Notes under the pieces: generated by a model | Seen by the model: the letters and a program-made list of their open reading frames with translations, nothing else | Told to the model about the DNA's origin: nothing | Database searches by the model: none | Part shown: in pieces, positions 1 through 8,024 of the stretch | How the letters are laid out: every line of letters starts with the position of its first letter | How positions within the stretch are numbered: position 1 is the stretch's first letter | Made by a program: the position numbers and the translations under genes | Origin: DATFMH01 sp035267045 | GTDB lineage: Bacteria; Bacteroidota; Rhodothermia; Balneolales; DATFMH01 | Reading direction: 5' to 3' | Length of the DNA stretch: 32,554 nucleotides | Assembly (NCBI GenBank): GCA_035267045.1 | Contig: DATFMH010000095.1 | Span: 1-32,554, forward strand

Positions 1-142
1 GCCGGACGGAATCGGGGGTAAGCACCATCTTCGCTTTGATCGTTGTTTGTCCGTAGGAACGGACGGGCAGGAACAGGCAGAAGATCACCAGTCCTGTTAT
101 AAAAACAATGCAGGCTATAGCCTTATCTGTAATCGACGTCAT
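1..142 (-). CDS. Exported or membrane-anchored protein, N-terminal fragment
   Basis: This is the 5' end of a minus-strand gene that leaves the window at position 1. The ATG at 142-140 is preceded by a strong ribosome binding site, AGGAGG, at about 147-152. The visible 47 residues begin MTSITDKAIACIVFITG and continue through a hydrophobic stretch (about residues 8-26), then SYGQTTIKAKMVLTPDSVR. This has the form of a signal peptide or N-terminal membrane anchor followed by the start of an exported domain. Too little is visible to assign a family. The gene reads away from the decayed glycosidase at 244-591. The start and export signal are fairly clear; the function is unknown. Confidence 0.6.
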   Translation of the reverse strand, partial: MTSITDKAIACIVFITGLVIFCLFLPVRSYGQTTIKAKMVLTPDSVR

Positions 143-243
143 CACACCTCCTAAATTTAACTCTCACAATAGGTAAGAGAAACGTACGGGTGACTTGTTA
201 CAAATTTGACAGGAAAAAGCTCTATATATAGGTATGTTCTATC

Positions 244-591
244 GCAGCTACCGGTAAAGTAGCCGGTCAAGAAGTGGTGCAACTTTACATCAGTGCTCCC
301 CACAAAGAGTTGTATAAACCGTCGGAGGAACTGCGCGGTTTTGCTAAAACGAAACTCTTATAACCGGGTCAGACACAAACAGTCAAATTCACGATCAAGC
401 CGGCTGATCTGGCATCTTACTACACTTCTAAAAGTTCCTGGATTGACTAGGCTGGCACCTACAAAAACAAAATTGGTGCCTCATCCGAGGATATTCGCCA
501 GAGTGCAACATTCAGCCTGCCGAAAGACATTGTGATAGAAAAGGATACGAAGGTGTTGACGCCGCAGGTAAAATTTGATGAGATGAAGTAA
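244..591 (+). pseudogene. Decayed 3' end of a GH3 beta-glucosidase (fibronectin III-like domain)
   Basis: Reading the frame that ends at TAA 589-591 gives about 115 codons matching the C-terminal Fn3-like domain of family 3 glycoside hydrolases. Visible pieces are TGKVAGQEVVQLYIS, then KPSEELRGFAKTKLL, then SSWID, AGTYKNKIGASSEDIR and the tail VLTPQVKFDEMK. The order and spacing fit the family. Two in-frame stops interrupt it: TAA at 361-363, where the family usually has Lys before PGQ, and TAG at 448-450, where Glu is usual before AGTY. Each is one base from a sense codon and there is no frameshift. The catalytic domains are absent upstream; homology fades at about 244. This is a deletion remnant that cannot be expressed as an enzyme. 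An open frame in another register at 293-535 is a shadow of it. Confidence 0.85.
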
Positions 592-623
592 AAAAATACC
601 TTACATCATATTACGGAATTCGT

Positions 624-659
624 AGCCCTTTTCGACTATTGTGGGGAAGGGCTTTTTTT
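624..659 (+). terminator. Rho-independent terminator after the GH3 remnant
   Basis: AGCCCTT (624-630) pairs with AAGGGCT (647-653), followed by a run of T to 659. It was presumably the original terminator of the glycosidase gene and has outlived its coding sequence. Confidence 0.75.
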
Positions 660-732
660 ATTTGCACCGATGTATATTCTAACAGCGGTAACCCGCTTTA
701 TGCGTATACTATTTGTCAGAATTTGAATTTAC

Positions 733-756
733 GGGATTAAGGGATTGAAGGATTAA
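733..756. repeat. Three-copy 8-bp tandem repeat
   Basis: GGGATTAA, GGGATTGA and AGGATTAA lie head to tail at 733-740, 741-748 and 749-756. It is a short degenerate simple repeat in the otherwise empty stretch between the GH3 terminator and the tRNA-Leu terminator (660-932). Apart from this and the hairpins at 856-927, I see no gene in that stretch. Confidence 0.6.
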
Positions 757-855
757 AAAACAAAATCCAATCATACCTTAACCTGATTTATAACAATCCG
801 ACTGAAGTAGGTAGAAAAAGGTATTAGATAGTAAAAATCAGGGTAATAAATTCCC

Positions 856-927
856 GCTCCGGAGGAGCATCCTGTCTGTAGCTTTAAATATGGTTTGCTA
901 ACCTGGCTCTGGAAGAGCCTCCTGTCT
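856..927. repeat. Pair of related mini-hairpins with a shared tail
   Basis: Two related units lie 49 bp apart. Unit 1 is GCTCC-GGA-GGAGC (856-868) followed by ATCCTGTCT. Unit 2 is GGCTCT-GGA-AGAGCC (905-919) followed by TCCTGTCT. The loop GGA and the tail TCCTGTCT are the same in both. The stems differ in sequence yet both pair perfectly, so stem changes are compensated. This looks like a REP-like interspersed palindrome family. It lies just beyond the tRNA-Leu terminator. Confidence 0.6.
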
Positions 928-932
928 TATGA

Positions 933-975
933 CAAAAAAGCCCATAATTCAACAAGTAAAAGTGAATTATGGGCT
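933..975 (-). terminator. Rho-independent terminator of tRNA-Leu
   Basis: A 13-bp perfect inverted repeat pairs 939-951 with 963-975 (AGCCCATAATTCA with its complement). Read on the minus strand, it lies 6 bp past the tRNA 3' end and is followed by a T-run (933-938 on the plus strand is A-rich). Confidence 0.85.
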
Positions 976-980
976 TCCGG

Positions 981-1067
981 TACCGCCGGCCGGACTCGAA
1001 CCGGCACGGAGTTTTGAGCTCCATTGGATTTTAAGTCCAACGTGTCTACCAATTCCACCACGGCGGC
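981..1067 (-). tRNA. tRNA-Leu (anticodon UAA)
   Basis: The minus strand folds as a class II tRNA of 87 nt. The acceptor strand GCCGCCG pairs with CGGCGGT, with discriminator A. The D-arm contains GAATTGGTAGA. The anticodon stem TTGGA/TCCAA encloses the loop CTTAAAA, giving anticodon TAA. The long variable arm is GGAG/CTCC, and the T-arm is GCCGG-TTCGAGT-CCGGC. CCA is not encoded. A strong intrinsic terminator follows directly. The predicted tRNA reads UUA and UUG leucine codons. Confidence 0.95.
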
Positions 1068-1308
1068 ATGCCTTTGAGAATTGCAAGAATAAGCAATTCA
1101 TAAATAAAGAACAACAACTCCCTACATTATTGTTGCTTTATTGACTAAAAATAGCTGTATTTAATGTATCAATACAACTGAATCTTGAAAAAAAGGTAAA
1201 TTTAAATAATTCATATTATTTTATTTCAATCAAGTGTTTATTACGTTACTACTTGAATGGAAATCAATTAGTCAATTATTATCTCTCTAAATAATAAAGG
1301 ATACATCT

Positions 1309-1902
1309 ATGAAAAAGCTATTCTCTAAATTAAGGATGCTACCTTTACTCATACTGCTCATTTTGATCACGACAAGCACGGCATGGGCACAATGGAGTAT
1401 CGGAGGTTCATATGAAATTCGTTCCAAGACTCCTAAAAATGGTTTTGGAGTGAGAATTGAAAGGTCTATACCACTGCCTTTACCATTGGTTTCAATCGTC
1501 GGAAGGGCTCATTTTAGTTATTTTAGTGAAAATAACAAGATTACAAAATCAGGTACTTATAAATACTCGACCGACTTCAAAGATTATGATTTTGGTCTGA
1601 CTGCCCTTGCAAAAGTTAAACTCGGAATTATTGATCCATATGCAGGTATTGGAATCGGTTCAACAAATTATAAAGTGGATATTAAAGATTTAGGTAATCC
1701 GCAATCTCAAAATAGTGTCATATACAATGTTACATTCGGTTCAGATGTGGCCCTTATACCACATCTGCATCCATTTGTTGAATACCGCATTACCAAAAAC
1801 AACTTCAAGGATTTTAATTTCACAGCCAATACCGGTGCGATCAAACAGCAAGTTGATACGTCGCCGGGTAGAGTAATATTTGGCCTTTTATTACAGTTTT
1901 AA
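1309..1902 (+). CDS. Outer-membrane beta-barrel family protein, exported
   Basis: The 197-residue protein has a clear signal peptide: MKKLFSKLR, a hydrophobic core to about residue 22, then a predicted cleavage after AWA (residue 27) before QWS. The mature part is rich in alternating polar and hydrophobic strands with Gly, Tyr and Phe, including SIGGSYEIRSK, YDFGLTALAKVKLG, IDPYAGIGIGSTNY and PFVEYRITKN. It ends in FGLLLQF, and a terminal aromatic residue is typical of beta-barrels inserted in the outer membrane. It resembles the small porin-like or OmpW/OmpA-barrel group of about eight strands, with no extra domain. The ATG has AAGGA upstream and its own terminator follows, so it is a single-gene unit. 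No ligand or transport role can be read from the sequence. Confidence 0.7.
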   Translation: MKKLFSKLRMLPLLILLILITTSTAWAQWSIGGSYEIRSKTPKNGFGVRIERSIPLPLPLVSIVGRAHFSYFSENNKITKSGTYKYSTDFKDYDFGLTALAKVKLGIIDPYAGIGIGSTNYKVDIKDLGNPQSQNSVIYNVTFGSDVALIPHLHPFVEYRITKNNFKDFNFTANTGAIKQQVDTSPGRVIFGLLLQF

Positions 1903-1930
1903 ATACTATTGCTTAATATTGTTAGTTAAA

Positions 1931-1960
1931 AGAGAGTGGATAGCCTCCGCTCTCTTTTTT
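1931..1960 (+). terminator. Rho-independent terminator
   Basis: GAGAGTGGA (1932-1940) pairs with TCCGCTCTC (1946-1954), with one G-T pair, followed by a T-run to 1960. It closes the beta-barrel gene. Confidence 0.85.
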
Positions 1961-2161
1961 GTTTAGTATAATGTAAGATTGACAGACATTTCTTCGTTAT
2001 AAATACAAATGTGCTTAATAATGGACGGTAGATCAATTTCCGGATAGCTTCTGAAGAATGTTTTGTTTATTTTTTATGTTTTATAAACTGCTAATAAATA
2101 AAGATATAGGTTGCCTGTAAAGGTAGAGGTTATCTCGCAAAAGGGCGTGTAGATCGGTTAT

Positions 2162-4405
2162 ATGGAAGAAGCAGGAACTCAAATATTAGAAGATCTTGAT
2201 CAATTTAAGCTTGAGAAGCCCCAGCAGGTTGAACTCAGGAATTTAATCAGGTTATGTAAAGAATCTCTTGAACGTTGTGATGAAGAGTTGGTGACAAGGG
2301 CTTTCAAGCTCTGTTTCCTGTCGCATCAGGGTGTTACAAGAGCATCGGGCGAGCCTTATTATCTGCATCCGCTGGCTGTTGCGGTGATCGTAGCTAAAGA
2401 GATTGGTATTGATGATGTGTCAGTGGCCGCCGCTTTGCTGCACGATACCGTGGAGGATACCGAAGTAACGCTCGCTGATATTGAACATGCATTCGGACCG
2501 ACCGTATCTCATTTGATTGATGGCCTGACAAAGATATCCGGTGTATTCAAAAATAAGAATACCAAGCAGGCAGAAACGTTCATGAAGCTTCTGCTGTCGA
2601 TGTCGGAAGATTTACGGGTTGTTTTGATTAAGTTTGCCGACCGTGTTCATAATATGCGGACCATTCAGCATCTTCCTAAAGAGAAGCGATTAACTATTGC
2701 CACGCAGACTATCGAATTGTACGCTCCCCTGGCACATCGTTTTGGTCTTTATAAGATAAAAAGTGAACTGGAAGATCTGAGTTTTAAAGTACTGGATCCT
2801 ACAGGGTATAAATTTATTGCCCGAAAACTGAGGGAGAAAAAAGAAAGCCGGGAATCGTTCATCCACGAATTCATGAAGCCTATTCGTAAACAACTGGAAG
2901 GTGCCGGTTTCAGGTTCGAGATTAAAGGGCGGCCAAAGCATATTTATTCCATTTACCGCAAGATGATGCGGCAGCAAAAGCCGTTTGAAGAAATTTATGA
3001 CTTGTTTGCCATTCGCATCATATTGGATGAGCCTCATACTAAAGAAGACTGTTGGAGAGTGTATTCTTTTATCACCGATTCATATACGCCAATACCAGAG
3101 CGTTTCCGTGATTTTATCTCTGTTCCTAAGGCTAACGGCTATCAATCTCTTCATACAACCGTAATTACCAATAAAGGTGTAAAGGTCGAGGTTCAGATCC
3201 GGACAAGAAAGATGGATGAGATTGCCGAAAAAGGGCTGGCTGCACACTGGAAGTATAAAGAAGGTAAAGATAGAAACACGATTGATCGTTTTGTGCATTG
3301 GGTCCGTGATATTCTTGAAAATCCGCGGCCGGAAGCAGCTACGGAATTTGTTAAAGACTTTCAGCTCAACCTTTATACTGATGAGATTTACGTTTTTACT
3401 CCGAATGGTGAACTGAAAACGTTGCCAAGTGAAGCTACTCCCATCGACTTTGCATTTGATATTCACAGTGAAATCGGCGAAAGATCGTTAGCGGCTAAGG
3501 TAAATGGTAAAATTGTTCCACTGCGCCATAAATTACAAAGTGGCGATCAGGTAGAAATTATCACAGGGAAGCAAATAAACCTGAATCCCGACTGGATTAA
3601 TGATGTCGTAACACACAAAGCTAAAGCGCGTATTCGTCAGTTTATCAAACAGAAAGAGCGTAAAATTGCTGATGAGGGTCGTGAGATTTGGGCAAAAAGA
3701 GCTGCCAAAGGCAAATTGGAAATTTCGGAACAGGATCTGATGAAAATTGCCACCCATTTCAAATTCGCTTCGACCCAGCAATTATTTTATAACATCGGTT
3801 CCGGTATATTTGACGTGAATAAGCTTTTTAAAGTAGCTAAAAAGTATCAGAGTGGGAGCAGTATCGAAGTTGAGGAGAGTGAAAGGGATAATGTTCCTCT
3901 CAACGACGGTGAGTTTCAGGAACTTTTTTATGAAGATGCGCGAACTTCCAAGAGTCGGGATGCCCTGATTATTAACGGAGATTTAACAGATGTAAAATAT
4001 TCTTATGCCCGCTGCTGTAATCCCATCCCCGGAGATGAGGTAATTGGCTTTATAAGCAGGAATGGGGATATAAAAATACACCGTATTAATTGTAAAAATA
4101 CGCGTCATTTAATAAATACCGACTCCGAACGTATTGTAGATGTGTCGTGGTCTAAAACCACGGATTCACAGTTTATAGGGGCTGTTAAAATAATAGGTGA
4201 AGATCGCGTCGGTTTGATCAATGATATTACGGATATTATTTCCAAGTCATTGAAAACAAACATGAAGAGTATAAACGTCAGTAGTGACAGCGGCATGTTT
4301 GAAGGGATCCTCATCCTTTATGTTGACAATATTAGTCACCTTGAAAATGTGATAAAACGCATCCAGAAAATTGACGGCGTAAAACATGTTTATAGATATG
4401 AATAA
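2162..4405 (+). CDS. spoT: Bifunctional (p)ppGpp synthetase/hydrolase (RelA/SpoT family)
   Basis: This is the long-form Rsh alarmone enzyme, 747 residues, which makes and degrades (p)ppGpp in the stringent response. Domains in order: HD hydrolase (about 45-190), with H69, the HD pair H94-D95 in LLHDTVEDT and D160 in KFADRVHNMR; synthetase (about 240-365), with GRPKHIYSIYRKM at 256-268, GYQSLH at 326-331 and EVQIRT at 343-348; TGS (about 405-468, IYVFTPNGELKTLP); the Cys-rich region with YARCCNPIPGDEV; and a C-terminal ACT domain (about 670-747). The hydrolase metal ligands are intact, so both activities are expected, as in SpoT or Rel rather than hydrolase-dead RelA. The start has no good ribosome binding site. 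About 200 bp separate it from the HU gene. The symbol follows the bifunctional type; rel would be equally fair. Confidence 0.93.
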   Translation: MEEAGTQILEDLDQFKLEKPQQVELRNLIRLCKESLERCDEELVTRAFKLCFLSHQGVTRASGEPYYLHPLAVAVIVAKEIGIDDVSVAAALLHDTVEDTEVTLADIEHAFGPTVSHLIDGLTKISGVFKNKNTKQAETFMKLLLSMSEDLRVVLIKFADRVHNMRTIQHLPKEKRLTIATQTIELYAPLAHRFGLYKIKSELEDLSFKVLDPTGYKFIARKLREKKESRESFIHEFMKPIRKQLEGAGFRFEIKGRPKHIYSIYRKMMRQQKPFEEIYDLFAIRIILDEPHTKEDCWRVYSFITDSYTPIPERFRDFISVPKANGYQSLHTTVITNKGVKVEVQIRTRKMDEIAEKGLAAHWKYKEGKDRNTIDRFVHWVRDILENPRPEAATEFVKDFQLNLYTDEIYVFTPNGELKTLPSEATPIDFAFDIHSEIGERSLAAKVNGKIVPLRHKLQSGDQVEIITGKQINLNPDWINDVVTHKAKARIRQFIKQKERKIADEGREIWAKRAAKGKLEISEQDLMKIATHFKFASTQQLFYNIGSGIFDVNKLFKVAKKYQSGSSIEVEESERDNVPLNDGEFQELFYEDARTSKSRDALIINGDLTDVKYSYARCCNPIPGDEVIGFISRNGDIKIHRINCKNTRHLINTDSERIVDVSWSKTTDSQFIGAVKIIGEDRVGLINDITDIISKSLKTNMKSINVSSDSGMFEGILILYVDNISHLENVIKRIQKIDGVKHVYRYE

Positions 4406-4461
4406 AATATTTTTACACATTTAGCACTTTTACCTCATTTAAACTTTTCGTATCCTTGTGC

Positions 4462-4504
4462 AAGATTTTAATAAACAAATAATTAGCGATTATTATAAAA
4501 TCTT
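4462..4504. promoter_or_regulatory. 9-bp inverted repeat ahead of the HU gene
   Basis: AAGATTTTA (4462-4470) is repeated in inverse as TAAAATCTT (4496-4504), 25 bp apart, in the AT-rich gap between the stringent-response gene and the HU gene. No T-run follows. It could be a weak transcript end, an operator or chance in AT-rich DNA. Confidence 0.25.
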
Positions 4505-4610
4505 AATAACATCTTGTAGCTACGGACGTTATACATCACGAAGATTTTATTTATCAGTCATCTAAGTATAAGCTTTAACCTCAAAAAATTAATAGAAGGA
4601 AAGAATTATT

Positions 4611-4934
4611 ATGACTTACACTAAAAGAGATATTGTTCGTCGAATTTCTGAAGATATGGATGTGCCTATGGTACAAGTTGAACCATGGGTTGATGCAGTA
4701 ATTACCGCATTGCGTGACACAATGATGGAAGCCGATCCTACTTGCCGAATTGAGATCCGTGATTTTGGAGTCTTTGAAGTGAAAGCCACTAAAGCTAAGC
4801 CCAAGGCACGCAATCCCAAAACAAATGAAGTTATTTACGTTCCCGAGCATCGTAAAACACATTTCAAGCCTAGTAAATTATTGAAAGAATTCTTGCGCCA
4901 GCCTCTTGAAACAGCTAAGCAGGAAGTTGAATAA
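4611..4934 (+). CDS. HU/IHF-family DNA-bending protein
   Basis: The 107-residue protein belongs to the bacterial histone-like HU/IHF family, which binds and bends DNA as a dimer. The N-terminal helices (about 1-42, starting MTYTKRDIVRRI) are followed by the beta-sheet signature IEIRDFGVFEVKATKAK (about 47-63). The DNA-binding arm follows, with ARNPKTNEVIYVPEHR (about 66-81), then FKPSKLLKEFL near the end. A 12-residue acidic tail after the core makes it slightly longer than the usual 90-95 residues. The ATG has a GAAGGA ribosome binding site. HU and IHF subunits cannot be told apart safely here, so no symbol is given. It lies 18 bp ahead of ruvX, so the two may share a transcript. Confidence 0.9.
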   Translation: MTYTKRDIVRRISEDMDVPMVQVEPWVDAVITALRDTMMEADPTCRIEIRDFGVFEVKATKAKPKARNPKTNEVIYVPEHRKTHFKPSKLLKEFLRQPLETAKQEVE

Positions 4935-4952
4935 CAGTAACGCTATCTCAAT

Positions 4953-5378
4953 TTGAAACAATATTATCGCCTCATTGGAATTGATGTAGGTAAGAAAAGA
5001 ATTGGATTAGCTCAATCGGACTTGTTACACTCGTTAGCAAGTCCGATTGGTGCTTATAGCCCGGGTGAAATCTTCAAAAAACTGGATGAAATCATATCTA
5101 AAGAACCGGTTAAGAAAATTGTTGTTGGCTGGCCGGTTACATTAAAGGGAGAAGAAGGGGAATCCGTTCATATGGTAAAATCATTTGTTGGTGAATTAAA
5201 AAAGAAGTTTCCCGATATTGAAATAGTTACCTTAGATGAACGTTTTACAAGTGTGATGGCGAAACAGGCAATGATCGACTCGGGCACGCCAAGGAAAAAG
5301 CGTCGCGAAAAAGGACGGGTTGATGCCGTTGCAGCCGCAATAATATTACAAAATTACCTGGATACAAAAGCTGATTAG
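4953..5378 (+). CDS. ruvX: RuvX/YqgF family putative Holliday junction resolvase / pre-16S rRNA nuclease
   Basis: The 141-residue protein has the RNase H-like YqgF fold: LIGIDVGKKRIGLAQSD at the N-terminus with D11, KIVVGWPVTLKGEEG (about 55-69), TLDERFTS (93-100), and the C-terminal Asp in GRVDAVAAAIILQNYL (D124). In E. coli the family acts in 16S rRNA 5'-end maturation and has been proposed as a Holliday junction resolvase. The start is TTG at 4953, because no ATG gives the conserved N-terminus, and no clear ribosome binding site precedes it. It lies 18 bp after the HU stop and 7 bp before def, so translation probably depends on coupling within the HU-ruvX-def transcript. Length is normal for the family. 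Confidence 0.92.
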   Translation: MKQYYRLIGIDVGKKRIGLAQSDLLHSLASPIGAYSPGEIFKKLDEIISKEPVKKIVVGWPVTLKGEEGESVHMVKSFVGELKKKFPDIEIVTLDERFTSVMAKQAMIDSGTPRKKRREKGRVDAVAAAIILQNYLDTKAD

Positions 5379-5385
5379 ATATTAA

Positions 5386-5949
5386 ATGGCCATTTTACCA
5401 ATAGTCACATACGATGATCCTGTACTTCGTAAAAAAGGTGCTGAAGTAGAGGAAAATACGGATCCAATCCAACAATTAATTGATGATATGTTTGAGACGA
5501 TGTACAACTCTAACGGAGTTGGCCTCGCAGCTCCTCAGATAGGGAAATCGTTGCATTTATTTGTCATGGATGCCGATGCGATCCTGAAAGAAGAAGGGGA
5601 TACACCATTTGGTCCCGAAGTATTCATCAATCCCGAAATTGTTGAAGAAGGAAACGAAACGATTGAATTTGAGGAAGGGTGTCTGAGTATACCTGATGTA
5701 AAGGAAAATGTTGTCCGCCCCGATAAAATAAAGGTCAAATACCTTAACCGTGAATTTCAGGAACAGACACTCGAAGCGGATGGTTGGCTTTCCCGTGTTA
5801 TACAGCACGAAACAGACCACTTGAATGGTATCTTATTTATTGATTACCTCGGATCATTCAGAAAACGCCTGATAAAAGGAAAGTTAAAAGAGATTGACAA
5901 CGGAACGCTCACAGTCGATTATCCTATTGTTCCAAAGGAAATTTTATAA
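5386..5949 (+). CDS. def: Peptide deformylase
   Basis: Peptide deformylase is a metalloenzyme that removes the formyl group from the N-terminal methionine of new proteins in the cytosol. All three family motifs are present: GVGLAAPQIG (44-53), EGCLS (97-101, metal ligand C99) and QHETDH (140-145, ligands H141 and H145, catalytic E142). The length of 187 residues is usual. It begins 7 bp after the ruvX stop. The pairing with fmt 69 bp downstream is a common bacterial arrangement, since Fmt adds the formyl group that this enzyme removes. Confidence 0.97.
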   Translation: MAILPIVTYDDPVLRKKGAEVEENTDPIQQLIDDMFETMYNSNGVGLAAPQIGKSLHLFVMDADAILKEEGDTPFGPEVFINPEIVEEGNETIEFEEGCLSIPDVKENVVRPDKIKVKYLNREFQEQTLEADGWLSRVIQHETDHLNGILFIDYLGSFRKRLIKGKLKEIDNGTLTVDYPIVPKEIL

Positions 5950-6018
5950 AACGATACCGTTGCTTATCATTACCTTTATAAGCTAAGGTATTTATAAAAT
6001 TTCAATAAAGGAATTTTC

Positions 6019-6933
6019 ATGCGTATCGTTTTTATGGGGTCACCCGATTTCGCGGTCCCAAGCCTGGAGAAATTAAATAAGAGCCGACATGACATTGTTG
6101 CCGTTGTAAGTGGTGTGGATAAGCGCAGAGGCAGGGGGAATAGGTTAACTCCCACGCCTGTAAAGGCAAAAGCTTTGAAACTCGGGTTACCGGTCATTGA
6201 AGTCGAAGATCTCAGGACTGATGAATTTGCTGCCCAACTGAGAGAAACGGATCCGGATCTGTTTGTGGTTGTCGCATTTCGTATTCTGCCATCCCATGTG
6301 TTAAAAATACCCCGGAAGGGATCTATAAATTTACATGCTTCGCTATTGCCCAAATATCGTGGCGCTGCTCCCATTCACAGAGCTGTTATCAATGGGGAAG
6401 AAGAAACCGGCTGCAGTATCTTTTTCCTGGATGAAAAAGTGGATACCGGCAAGGTAATCTTGCAGGATAGGATTCCGATTGGAGAAAATGAAACAACCGG
6501 CGATGTGTACGAAAAACTGATGAGACTGGGAAGTGAGTTACTTGAAGATGCTGTCGATCAGATTGAACAAGGGACATATCAGGCCAAACAACAGGATGAT
6601 GAAGAAGCCACCGGCGCTCCCAAGTTGTTCGGCGATGATTGTAAAATCAGTTTTGATGATGATGCTCGAAATGTTCATAATAAAATACGGGGATTGAGTC
6701 CGTTCCCCGCTGCATGGACTACCCTGGATGGGAAACGGTTCAAATTATATCGTTCAAGATATGTACCGGATAAATCCATTAAGCCCGGCAAAATTAAGTT
6801 AGTGGATGATCATGTCTATGTTGGGTGTGGTACCGGTGCCGTGGAATTAATCGAAGTCCAGCTTCAGGGCAAACAGAAGATGGGAGCAATGGATTTTTTC
6901 CTCGGTTATAAAGGAGAGATGGTTATACAGTGA
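6019..6933 (+). CDS. fmt: Methionyl-tRNA formyltransferase
   Basis: The enzyme formylates Met-tRNA(fMet) using 10-formyl-tetrahydrofolate to make the initiator. The catalytic domain starts MRIVFMGSPDFAVPSLEKL. It carries the signature INLHASLLPKYRGAAPIHRA (103-122), with N104 and H106, and D142 in FLDEKVDTGK, matching the Asn-His-Asp active site. The C-terminal tRNA-binding domain spans about 205-304. The length of 304 residues is typical. The ATG has a GGA ribosome binding site 7-8 bp upstream. It follows def in the same direction. Confidence 0.97.
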   Translation: MRIVFMGSPDFAVPSLEKLNKSRHDIVAVVSGVDKRRGRGNRLTPTPVKAKALKLGLPVIEVEDLRTDEFAAQLRETDPDLFVVVAFRILPSHVLKIPRKGSINLHASLLPKYRGAAPIHRAVINGEEETGCSIFFLDEKVDTGKVILQDRIPIGENETTGDVYEKLMRLGSELLEDAVDQIEQGTYQAKQQDDEEATGAPKLFGDDCKISFDDDARNVHNKIRGLSPFPAAWTTLDGKRFKLYRSRYVPDKSIKPGKIKLVDDHVYVGCGTGAVELIEVQLQGKQKMGAMDFFLGYKGEMVIQ

Positions 6934-6950
6934 TCAGGGAGCAGGGATCA

Positions 6951-7007
6951 GGTAACAGTTAACATTGATCAATTAACAATATGTTACCCCGGGCCCCCTT
7001 TTTTTTT
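6951..7007 (+). terminator. Possible terminator after fmt
   Basis: GGTAACA (6951-6957) pairs with TGTTACC (6982-6988). A GC-rich block and nine T residues (6999-7007) follow. The GC-rich block between stem and T-run makes this a non-standard form, so it is only a possible end of the fmt transcript. Confidence 0.4.
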
Positions 7008-7179
7008 ATTCAATAATTGTAAAAATTTAATTGATTATTACCATTGATCTTTTCATAATTTGTCAACAAGAGTATGTTTTGCTAAATAAGAAAAAAGGGT
7101 TAGACTAATAAGAGTAATTCCTTATACTATAAGGAATTCAGAGCGTTTTAAACGGACATAATTAAACGAATATAGTGAT

Positions 7180-7863
7180 ATGGAGCTATCCCCAATACTT
7201 CAAGCTGCTATAGATGGCAAAATAGAAGAAGTCAAAAAGGCATTAGATAATGGTGCTGATCTCAATGAGGTTTCCAAGAGTGGATCCACTGCTTTAATTT
7301 ACGCTGCCCAAAACAACAATATGGATATTGTCAAACTGCTTGTTGAAAAGGGGGCTGATGTTAATATCAAAAATAAAATGGGTGGAACGGCACTTAACCG
7401 TGCCGCTGAATATGGGAACATTGAAATGATGAGGTACCTTCTGGATCATGGTACCGAAATAGGGCCGCTGGCCTTGATCATTGCTGCCCGCGAGGGACAA
7501 TTGGATGCCGTTAAATTATTACTCGTTGAGGGTGCGGATATCAATGCCAAGCAGAATTGGGGGCATACTGCACTCATGCTTGCTTCGAGAGAAGGACATT
7601 CCGAAATGGTTCGTTATTTGATTTCTCATGGCGCGAGTGTGAAAAACCGGGACAAAAATGGTGAAAATGCTCTCTCGATGGCGTTAGATAACGACAATAC
7701 GGAGATTGCCATGTTATTGCGCAGGGCTGGTGCTACAGAGAGAAAACCGAAGAAAAAGACATTTACTTATGAATCGGATGAAGATGAAGAAGAGGAAGAA
7801 TCCGGTGAAACATTCGAAGCACCCGACGACGAAGATTTTGATGAGGATATAGACCTCGATTAA
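7180..7863 (+). CDS. Ankyrin repeat protein with acidic C-terminal tail
   Basis: The 227-residue protein has no signal peptide, so it is probably cytosolic. Ankyrin repeats fill residues 1-185. Clear units contain GSTALIYAAQNNNMDIVKLL (35-54), GGTALNRAAEYGNIEMMRYL (68-87), LALIIAAREGQLDAVKLLL (97-115), GHTALMLASREGHSEMVRYL (128-147) and GENALSMALDNDNTEIAMLL (161-180). The repeat around residue 96 is shortened: the usual loop and TAL start are missing. After a Lys-rich linker (188-193) the last 30 residues are almost all Asp and Glu. Ankyrin arrays bind proteins; the partner cannot be told. The acidic tail could mimic nucleic acid or bind basic proteins, but this is a guess. It stands alone on the plus strand, and a bidirectional terminator follows. 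Confidence 0.88.
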   Translation: MELSPILQAAIDGKIEEVKKALDNGADLNEVSKSGSTALIYAAQNNNMDIVKLLVEKGADVNIKNKMGGTALNRAAEYGNIEMMRYLLDHGTEIGPLALIIAAREGQLDAVKLLLVEGADINAKQNWGHTALMLASREGHSEMVRYLISHGASVKNRDKNGENALSMALDNDNTEIAMLLRRAGATERKPKKKTFTYESDEDEEEEESGETFEAPDDEDFDEDIDLD

Positions 7864-7971
7864 ATATTGAACAATAAGCAATGAACGATTAACAATTGTT
7901 TCATTAAGAGGGTACGTTACATAACGTATGAGTGGACGCTTCGTAAAGGATTTAATATATATTTAAACAAA

Positions 7972-8001
7972 AAAAAGCCCCGTCAAGAAACGGGGCTTTT
8001 T
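7972..8001. terminator. Bidirectional terminator between the ankyrin gene and pruA
   Basis: AAAAAGCCCCGT (7972-7983) pairs with ACGGGGCTTTTT (7990-8001) around a 6-nt loop. A and T runs on both sides serve both convergent genes. Confidence 0.93.
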
Positions 8002-8024
8002 ATTTAAATTTTATATTGGATTAC

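Noticed and set aside
293..535. 80-residue open frame
   Set aside because: It is an out-of-frame shadow of the GH3 remnant, whose true frame shows clear homology.
929..1144. 71-residue open frame
   Set aside because: It reads through the antisense of tRNA-Leu and its terminator; the peptide PPAGLEPARSFELH is a typical tRNA antisense artefact.
4462..4504. Terminator between the stringent-response gene and the HU gene
   Set aside because: The inverted repeat is AT-only in its core, has a 25-nt loop and is not followed by a T-run, so I list it only as a possible regulatory repeat.
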